DNA from: CAYYJM01 sp964471755
GTDB taxonomy: Bacteria; Planctomycetota; Planctomycetia; Gemmatales; Gemmataceae
DNA length: 12,288 nt
NCBI GenBank assembly: GCA_964471755.1
Contig: CAYYJM010000195.1
Location: 1-12,288 of the forward strand
Direction: 5' to 3'
Shown: piece by piece, positions 6,992-12,288 of the stretch
How the letters are laid out: each line of letters begins with the position of its first letter
Position numbering within the stretch: position 1 is the stretch's first letter
Program-made: the position numbers and the translations under genes
Notes under the pieces: model-generated
What the model was told of the DNA's origin: nothing
Databases searched by the model: none
What the model saw: the letters and a program-made list of their open reading frames with translations, nothing else

Positions 6992-7819
6992 ATGATCAAG
7001 TGTCCCTTCTGCCACTTCGACAACGAAGACGGGGCGCTGTTCTGTGATCAGTGCAAGTCGGACCTGTCGAGTGTGGCTTCGACGCCGCCTCCAGTCATGC
7101 CGGCCCTTCCCGCCATCCCGGTGATGGCCGAGCCGGTGCCGATTGAGCCGATCGCAGTCGAGCCTCTCGTGATCGAGGCGGTGCCCGTCGAGGCGGTGCC
7201 CGTGATGGCCGAACCGGCAATACCGGTTCTGGGTCTGGACTCGGCCGAACCGGTCGTGGCCGAGGCCATGCCCATCCTGGCCGAGGCCGTGCCAGTGGAG
7301 GTCGAGGCCGTACCGGTCCTGGCCGAGCCGGTGCCGGTGCCAGTGGCTGCCGAGCCCGTACCAGCCACGCCGGTGATCCTGGAACCGGTCCAGCCGGTGC
7401 CAGTGCCAGCGCCGGTCGTGCCTGCGGTTCCGGTGCAAGCAGTCCCCGCGCCAGCGCCCGCGCCGGCCGCCCCGGCCGGAGGCGGCATCCCGGCTGGAGC
7501 CCAGCCGCGTCTGCTGGTGATGCGCGGCGTCAAGCGCAACGCGGAGTACGAGATCTTCGAGGGGCCGAACTTCGTCGGTCGCTCCGATGACAAGCCTGTG
7601 GATATCGACCTGGAAGAACAGGAGCCGCCGGATCGCGTCTGGTGTTCGCGTCAGCACTGCTGCATCTTCTTTGAGGGCGGCGAGCTGTCCATCGAAGACC
7701 TGAACAGTTCCAACGGTACGTTCGTCAACCGGACGCGCATCTACCCCGGTCAGAAAAAAATTCTGTCCGTCGGTGACATCGTCCAGATCGGGAACGTACA
7801 GATGAAGGTAGTCGTCTAA
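6992..7819 (+). CDS. Soluble zinc-ribbon protein with Ala/Val/Pro-rich linker and canonical FHA domain (275 aa)
   Basis: A complete zinc ribbon (C4-x2-C7-x10-C18-x2-C21) opens the protein. Residues about 30-165 form a low-complexity linker of repeated A-V-P-V and A-E-P-V-P units. The C-terminus (about 173-275) is an FHA domain with all core residues: G-R-S (196-198), S-R-Q-H (219-222) and S-S-N-G-T-F-V-N (239-246). FHA domains bind phosphothreonine peptides, so this is the clearest phospho-reader in the cluster and a likely partner of the kinase at the right edge (inference). The zinc ribbon may dock to other ribbon proteins or to a complex. No signal peptide or membrane segment is seen. The ATG follows GAGG at 8-base spacing. 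An in-frame GTG at 6968 would add 8 residues before the ribbon and is less likely. Confidence 0.88.
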   Translation: MIKCPFCHFDNEDGALFCDQCKSDLSSVASTPPPVMPALPAIPVMAEPVPIEPIAVEPLVIEAVPVEAVPVMAEPAIPVLGLDSAEPVVAEAMPILAEAVPVEVEAVPVLAEPVPVPVAAEPVPATPVILEPVQPVPVPAPVVPAVPVQAVPAPAPAPAAPAGGGIPAGAQPRLLVMRGVKRNAEYEIFEGPNFVGRSDDKPVDIDLEEQEPPDRVWCSRQHCCIFFEGGELSIEDLNSSNGTFVNRTRIYPGQKKILSVGDIVQIGNVQMKVVV

Positions 7820-7829
7820 AGTCCGAAGC

Positions 7830-7875
7830 CGGAAGTCAGAAGTCGAGGTGCGGTCCTGTCGCCTTCTGACTTCCG
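7830..7875. repeat. 13-bp perfect inverted repeat in the gap before the large zinc-ribbon gene
   Basis: CGGAAGTCAGAAG (7830-7842) pairs with CTTCTGACTTCCG (7863-7875) around a 20-base loop. It fills most of the 74-base gap after the FHA gene. There is no T-tract, so it looks like a REP-like intergenic repeat or an mRNA-processing site rather than a simple terminator. Sequences built on GAAGTCAGAAG are, from memory, common intergenic repeats in such genomes; this needs a genome search. Confidence 0.5.
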
Positions 7876-7893
7876 CGTTGGGGTAGTGATGGC

Positions 7894-10731
7894 ATGATCC
7901 AGACTTGCGCCAAGTGTTCCCGCGTCAATCCGTCGGACGCGGTCTACTGCTACCACGATGGCTTCGTTCTGGGCGGTCACAACCGCGCCGGCGGCCCAGT
8001 CGCGGTCGGGTCGATGCCGTTCAACAGCCCCTTCGTCTTTCCCGATGGGCACATGTGCCGATCGTTCAACGAACTGGCTCGGGCCTGCAACCAGCGCTGG
8101 CCCGAGGCCCGCGAGATGCTCCAGAAGGGCCTGCTGGAGAGCTTCTTGACCGGCCTGGGACGGTTCGACCTGGTTCAGGCGGCCCAGGAGGCCCGCAAGT
8201 TTCCCGATCCCGATCGGGCTCTCGATCAACTCCTCGCCCGTCTGCCCTGCGACAAGGAAGCCCTCGCGCCGCCACAACTCAAGCTCGAAACTCAGGAAAT
8301 CAACCTCGGCGTCATCGAACCGGGCGTGGATCGCCAACTCGAAATTCACCTGGAGAATCTCGGCGAGCGGTTGCTCTACGGCGACGTGGCCGTCCGCGTG
8401 CCGGGCAAGCAACAGGTCTGGATCAGTCTGGACAACAAGCCGGGAACGACCGAGCGATCGTTTCAGTTTCAGGAGAAGATGGTCCTGCGCGTCCATCTGG
8501 ATCGTGGTCGGGTGCGGGCCAGCGACAAGCCCCTGGTGGCGACCCTGGCGTTCGACACCTCCGGCGGCGAGGCGACGATCCAGATCAAGGCCGAGGTGCC
8601 GGTCAAGCCGTTCACCGAGGGGGTCCTCAGTGGGGCGAAGTCGCCGCGGCGCGTGGCGGAACTGGCCAAGGTGAAACCGAAGGACGCGGCCCCGCTCTTC
8701 GAGAGCGGCGCGGTGGCGGCGTGGTACAAATCCAACGGTTGGGAATACCCCGTCCAGGGGCCGCCAGCCTCGGGCCTGGGAGCGGTGCAGCAGTTTTTCG
8801 AGGCGCTCGGCCTGGCTCCCGCTCCGAAGGTGCGGATCAACACCAAACGCATCGAGTGGAGCGCCGCGGTCGGTTCGACGCTGGAGCAGGAGATCATCCT
8901 CGAAACGCCCGAGAAGAAATACATCTACGCGCATGGCGTCGCGGATCAGCCGTGGGTCGAGCCGGGGCGAGCCGAGTTGAAGGGGCCGCGAGCGACGATC
9001 AAGGTGCGTGTGCCGAGTGTCCCGGACAAGCCCGGCGAAACGCTGACGGCGACGCTCTCGGTGCAATCCAACGGCGATCAGCGTTTTCTGATTCCGATCA
9101 CGCTGGCCATCGCGGGTACGCCACGCCGGGTCGAGGCTCCGGTATCCTCGAACCCCTTCGCCTTCGGTGCGGACGAGGACGAACCGGCAACGGTCGTGGC
9201 CGTGGCCGAGGAGGAGGAGACCGTACCGGTCGTCTCTCTGGTCGCCGAGAAGGACCTCCCGGCAGCGCCGGTGGTCGCCGTCGTTGAGGCGGCTCCGGAT
9301 GTCGCAGGTGTATCGGATGTCGCCACGGTCGAAGTGGTGGATTCGCCGGGCGAGGATCAGGGATCTTTCGACTTCGGCGGAACGAACACTCCGTCTCGAA
9401 CGACGGCAACGCGGCGCGAGGAGCCGGCTCCCCGAACACGTCCGGAACCCGTTCGCCGTGGTGAGCCGGAGCGCGAAGAGAAACCTCGGTCGCGGTCGAA
9501 GGGAGGCTCCGGCGGCTTCCTCGGTCATCTGGCACCGCTGGGGGTCCTGCTTGTGGCCTTCGCCCTCCTGGCCGCCTGGGACTACCTCAATCCGGAAGTC
9601 CGTTCCGGCGCCTCGGTTTCCGACATGCCGACGCTGGAACTCATCTTCAACAAGATGAACTCACGCTACGCGCTGGAAGTCTTCGATCCGCTGGACCGGA
9701 AGAATGCCGAGAAGCGGAAGGCGTTGTTCCCCACGCCGATCGGGGTAGACCACCCGAGCGGTAACACGGGTAACGTCTGTGTCCGCTTCGGCGGCAGTGG
9801 CAAGAACAGCACCGAGTATCTGTTCGGAAACTCGACGCCGGGGATCGCGACCCGTCGTTCGCAGGTTGCGCTGCCGGCTCCGCGCAAGGGTTGGCGGACG
9901 GTCTACTATTACGATGATTTCAAGGTGGAGGTCACCCAGGAAGTCGAACTGGTTCACGGCCCCTCCGACGCCCTCGATACCTGCGTGGTGCGCTACATCA
10001 TGGAGAACAAGGGGACCAACAAGCAGATGGTCGGCCTGCGGGTGTTGCTCGACACGTACATCGGCACCAATGACGGTGTGCCGTTCACCATCCCGGGCGA
10101 ATCGGGCTTCGTGACCACACGGCGGATTCTCAATCAGAAGGAAGTGCCGCAGTATCTGGAGGCGATCGAGAACCCGGAGGATCCGAAGAATCCCGGAACG
10201 GCCGCCCGCATCGGGTTACGCTTCCCCGACAGTGATCTGGACACGCCGGTCAAGGTGGTCATCTGCGGCTACCAGAATGGATTCCACACGCAGAAATGGG
10301 ACGTGGACCCGATCAAGGACATCGGCAAGGATTCGTGCGTGCTGATCTACTGGGCCGATACGACCCTGAACAAGGGCGAACGGCGCGAGGTCGGCTACAG
10401 CTACGGTCTGGGCGAGGTCCAGGGTGACGGTCGGCTGGCCCTGAGCGCTCCGGGCGTGGTGACGCCCAACAGCGAGTTCGTGCTGACGAGTTACATCCAC
10501 AAGGCCGAGAAGGGACAGACGTTTACGGTGTTGTTGCCGCCGGGGGTGGAACTGGCCAAGGGAGAATCGGCCGAGAAGACCGTGGCAGCGGACGCCGAGC
10601 GGGTGACCCTGTCCTGGCGTCTCCAGGCCGGGGAGGCGAGCAAGACGCCGTTGCCGATCAAGGTCGAGGGAGCGGGGACGACCTCCCGACCGGTGCGGGT
10701 ACAGGTGCGCGTTCGGAGTATCTTCGGTTGA
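7894..10731 (+). CDS. Zinc-ribbon, double beta-module, single-pass protein with large outer domain (945 aa), paralog 2
   Basis: The N-terminal 410 residues match the protein at 3669 in order: half zinc ribbon (C5, C8, C19-Y-H-D), helical region (about 48-118), beta module (about 127-235), the N-G-W-E-Y-P-V-Q-G ... V-Q-Q-F-F-E-A-L-G-L module (about 245-307), and second beta module (about 312-408). A disordered acidic-then-basic linker follows (about 411-540). One membrane segment comes next (about 545-563), preceded by many Arg and Lys, which puts the N-terminus inside. Residues about 575-945 form a beta-rich outer domain with a W-R-T-V-Y-Y-Y-D-D-F segment, then V-R-Y-I-M-E-N-K, L-L-D-T-Y-I-G-T-N-D-G-V-P-F-T-I-P-G and a late N-K-G-E-R-R-E-V-G-Y segment. 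The outer domain is not recognised as an enzyme. The start is fixed by alignment with the paralog. A transmembrane linker between an outer sensor or binding domain and the cytoplasmic complex is the likeliest role. Confidence 0.88.
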   Translation: MIQTCAKCSRVNPSDAVYCYHDGFVLGGHNRAGGPVAVGSMPFNSPFVFPDGHMCRSFNELARACNQRWPEAREMLQKGLLESFLTGLGRFDLVQAAQEARKFPDPDRALDQLLARLPCDKEALAPPQLKLETQEINLGVIEPGVDRQLEIHLENLGERLLYGDVAVRVPGKQQVWISLDNKPGTTERSFQFQEKMVLRVHLDRGRVRASDKPLVATLAFDTSGGEATIQIKAEVPVKPFTEGVLSGAKSPRRVAELAKVKPKDAAPLFESGAVAAWYKSNGWEYPVQGPPASGLGAVQQFFEALGLAPAPKVRINTKRIEWSAAVGSTLEQEIILETPEKKYIYAHGVADQPWVEPGRAELKGPRATIKVRVPSVPDKPGETLTATLSVQSNGDQRFLIPITLAIAGTPRRVEAPVSSNPFAFGADEDEPATVVAVAEEEETVPVVSLVAEKDLPAAPVVAVVEAAPDVAGVSDVATVEVVDSPGEDQGSFDFGGTNTPSRTTATRREEPAPRTRPEPVRRGEPEREEKPRSRSKGGSGGFLGHLAPLGVLLVAFALLAAWDYLNPEVRSGASVSDMPTLELIFNKMNSRYALEVFDPLDRKNAEKRKALFPTPIGVDHPSGNTGNVCVRFGGSGKNSTEYLFGNSTPGIATRRSQVALPAPRKGWRTVYYYDDFKVEVTQEVELVHGPSDALDTCVVRYIMENKGTNKQMVGLRVLLDTYIGTNDGVPFTIPGESGFVTTRRILNQKEVPQYLEAIENPEDPKNPGTAARIGLRFPDSDLDTPVKVVICGYQNGFHTQKWDVDPIKDIGKDSCVLIYWADTTLNKGERREVGYSYGLGEVQGDGRLALSAPGVVTPNSEFVLTSYIHKAEKGQTFTVLLPPGVELAKGESAEKTVAADAERVTLSWRLQAGEASKTPLPIKVEGAGTTSRPVRVQVRVRSIFG

Positions 10732-10741
10732 CGAGGGCGGC

Positions 10742-11653
10742 ATGTCGTTCCGATTGTTCATCTACTACTCGGCTCTGGCCGGTGCCTGGGGAGCCTTCGT
10801 GGCCATGCTGCTGGTGCTGCTGCTGGGGATTCGTTCCTACAGCTCCGCACTGCTTCAGGCCACGGTCATCGGCGGCCTGCTCGGCCTGCTGGTCGCCCTG
10901 TTCGTCGGCTCCCTCGATGCCTACCTGAACGCCAGCGGCTTCGCTCGTATTCCGCGTGTGCTGCTTGCCGGCCTGGTCGGGCTGTTCGGCGGTATGCTGG
11001 GTGGCGGCATCGGGACGCTCCTCCTCGGCTTCGGCGTGCCGCTGGTGGTCGGCTGGGTCCTGGCCGGCATGGCGATCGGGGCGTCGGTCGGAGTGTACGA
11101 CTTCTTCCAGGCCCGGTCGCGCGGCAAGGGCGTCCGCGGGGCGTCTCGGAAGCTCATCAACGGCCTGATTGGTGGCCTCGTCGGCGGTCTGCTGGGCGGA
11201 CTGCCGTTCGGGTTCCTTGCCGATACCGGCTTCCTGTCGCGGGCGAGCCTGGCGGCGGGGTTGATTCTCCTGGGCGGCAGCGTCGGGCTGATGATCGGCC
11301 TGGCTCAGGTGGCGTTCCGCGAGGCGTGGATCAAGGTCGAGTCGGGCTTTCGGCCGGGCCGCGAGGTGATTCTCACCAAGGAAGAGACGGTCATCGGTCG
11401 GGGTGAGTGGTGCGAACTGGGTCTGTTCGGCGACAGCAAGGTTGAAAAGGTCCACGCCCGGATCATCCAGGAAGACGGTCGCTATCTGCTGGTCGATGCC
11501 GAGACGGAGGCGGGCACCTATCTCAACGAGCAGCGGATCGGGCGGAGCCCGGAAGTTCTGCGCAACGGTGACGTGATCGAGGTCGGCAAGAATGTGCTGC
11601 GTTTCGGAACGCGGCAGAAGCAGGCCGGCGGCCCGAAGCGGGCGCGGCGTTAG
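10742..11653 (+). CDS. Membrane protein with C-terminal FHA domain (303 aa), paralog 2
   Basis: About six Gly-rich hydrophobic segments (about residues 10-30, 36-57, 70-95, 98-119, 139-160, 168-190) precede an FHA domain (about 195-290). The FHA core has I-G-R (218-220) and His238, but the S-R-x-H motif is V-E-K-V-H, with Glu235 at the Ser position, and the N-G-T loop is A-G-T (Ala257). This is the same Glu substitution seen in the paralog at 2671, so it is probably selected rather than random. The C-terminus is basic and probably cytoplasmic. The gene starts 10 bases after its neighbour's stop, with GAGGG at good spacing, so co-transcription is likely. Its place beside the second zinc-ribbon/beta protein mirrors the first pair. 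Confidence 0.85.
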   Translation: MSFRLFIYYSALAGAWGAFVAMLLVLLLGIRSYSSALLQATVIGGLLGLLVALFVGSLDAYLNASGFARIPRVLLAGLVGLFGGMLGGGIGTLLLGFGVPLVVGWVLAGMAIGASVGVYDFFQARSRGKGVRGASRKLINGLIGGLVGGLLGGLPFGFLADTGFLSRASLAAGLILLGGSVGLMIGLAQVAFREAWIKVESGFRPGREVILTKEETVIGRGEWCELGLFGDSKVEKVHARIIQEDGRYLLVDAETEAGTYLNEQRIGRSPEVLRNGDVIEVGKNVLRFGTRQKQAGGPKRARR

Positions 11654-11688
11654 CAGTTCGGCAAGGCTCCCAGACGTAGGCGAATGCC

Positions 11689-12288
11689 ATGGCCCGAGTA
11701 ATCAACTGTACCGGCTGCAAGATCGCGATGCAGGTGGGGGACGACGCCACCGGCAAGCAGTTTCGCTGTCCGAAATGCCAGACGGTGTTTGTCGTCGGGC
11801 CGCCAACGCCCGCGACAACGCCGGCTCCCGTGCCCACGCCCCAGGCACCGGCCCAGCGACCGGCTCCGCAGCCGTCGGCTCCCGCGCCGACGGCCTCGCG
11901 ACCGGCCGCCGCCGCGACGTCGTGTCCGGCCTGTGGCAGTTCACTGCTGCCCGGTGCGATCTCCTGCATGGATTGCGGCTACCTGCTGCAAGGCGCATCG
12001 AGCAGCGAATCGGAGCTTCAGCCGAGCCTGTGCCCGAACCCGGCCTGCGGCGTCGCGAACCCGCCCGGCGAACGGACCTGCCAGCGCTGTAGCACCCCGC
12101 TGCCGACGGCGTCGGGAACGATGGTCGCCGGCCGCTATCGCATCGAGAAGCTGCTGGCGATGGGCGGCTTCGGCGCGGTCTACCTGGCCACGGATACCAA
12201 GGGCCAGGACAAGAAGATGGTCCTCAAGGAGATGATCTGTGGCGACCCGCAGGAGTTCCAGATCCGCCTGAACTTCTTCCGCCGTGAG
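11689..12288 (+). CDS. N-terminal part of a Ser/Thr protein kinase with three zinc ribbons (3' end outside window)
   Basis: Two hundred codons are present, open to the window edge. Residues 5-36 form an MJ0042-type zinc ribbon (C7, C10, C27, C30). A Pro/Ala-rich linker follows, then a second ribbon (C79, C82, C93, C96) and a third with wider first spacing (C115-x4-C120, C131, C134). A Ser/Thr kinase domain begins near residue 146 with G-R-Y-R-I-E-K-L-L. Its Gly-rich loop is A-M-G-G-F-G-A-V-Y (first Gly of the usual G-x-G-x-x-G is Ala157), and the ATP-binding Lys is K180 in V-L-K-E-M. The catalytic HRD and DFG motifs lie beyond the edge, so activity cannot be judged. AGG lies 8 bases before the ATG, 35 bases after the FHA gene's stop. 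It is a likely source of the phosphothreonine read by the cluster's FHA domains (inference). Confidence 0.9.
   Translation, partial: MARVINCTGCKIAMQVGDDATGKQFRCPKCQTVFVVGPPTPATTPAPVPTPQAPAQRPAPQPSAPAPTASRPAAAATSCPACGSSLLPGAISCMDCGYLLQGASSSESELQPSLCPNPACGVANPPGERTCQRCSTPLPTASGTMVAGRYRIEKLLAMGGFGAVYLATDTKGQDKKMVLKEMICGDPQEFQIRLNFFRRE

Noticed and set aside
7816..9528. 570-codon minus-strand open frame
   Set aside because: It is antisense to the 945-residue gene, which has a zinc ribbon and a close paralog; the antisense product is Arg/Leu/Asp-rich without domains.
2671..12288. Type VI secretion locus
   Set aside because: Kinase, FHA and VWA parts recall its regulators, but no sheath, tube, baseplate or TssJLM gene is present.
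1..12288. CRISPR arrays, tRNA or rRNA genes, insertion sequences
   Set aside because: No regularly spaced repeats, no cloverleaf-like sequence and no transposase-like product was seen on either strand.

Overview
The window is GC-rich, with nearly every gap between genes under about 120 bases. It most resembles a planctomycete of the Gemmata type. The grounds are gene content recalled from that group, not a database match: MJ0042-type zinc ribbons fused to a Ser/Thr kinase, a small protein with an R-x-PFRPF motif, and chains of zinc-ribbon, FHA and von Willebrand A (VWA) proteins.

Left flank (1-1077). The window opens with the last 98 codons of a plus-strand protein of the CpxP/Spy or periplasmic metal-sensor type. 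A 14-bp perfect hairpin follows. Then comes a small minus-strand gene (519-758) of the R-x-PFRPF type, with a good promoter and ribosome binding site. A terminator-like hairpin and a micro-ORF lie between it and the next gene.

Divergent gene (1078-2550, minus). This encodes a 490-residue protein that is mostly coiled coil with a membrane segment at each end. A 120-bp control region (2551-2670) separates it from the main cluster.

Main cluster (2671-12288, all plus). In order: a six-segment membrane protein with a C-terminal FHA domain; a zinc-ribbon protein with two beta modules and C-terminal membrane segments; a VWA protein split by a single-base frameshift; a soluble zinc-ribbon/FHA protein; a 945-residue paralog of the earlier zinc-ribbon protein that instead has one membrane segment and a large outer domain; a second membrane-FHA protein; and the start of a Ser/Thr kinase with three zinc ribbons, cut by the window edge. 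Two paralogous pairs (membrane-FHA plus zinc-ribbon/beta protein) flank the VWA and zinc-ribbon/FHA genes in mirrored order.

Interpretation (inference). The cluster reads as a membrane-linked phosphosignalling or scaffold assembly: a kinase, a soluble FHA protein with the usual phosphothreonine-binding residues, two membrane FHA proteins in which the phosphate-contacting Ser is replaced by Glu, a metal-dependent VWA adhesion module, and membrane proteins that may carry the signal across the inner membrane. No substrate, effector or secretion machinery is visible, so the biological role is open.
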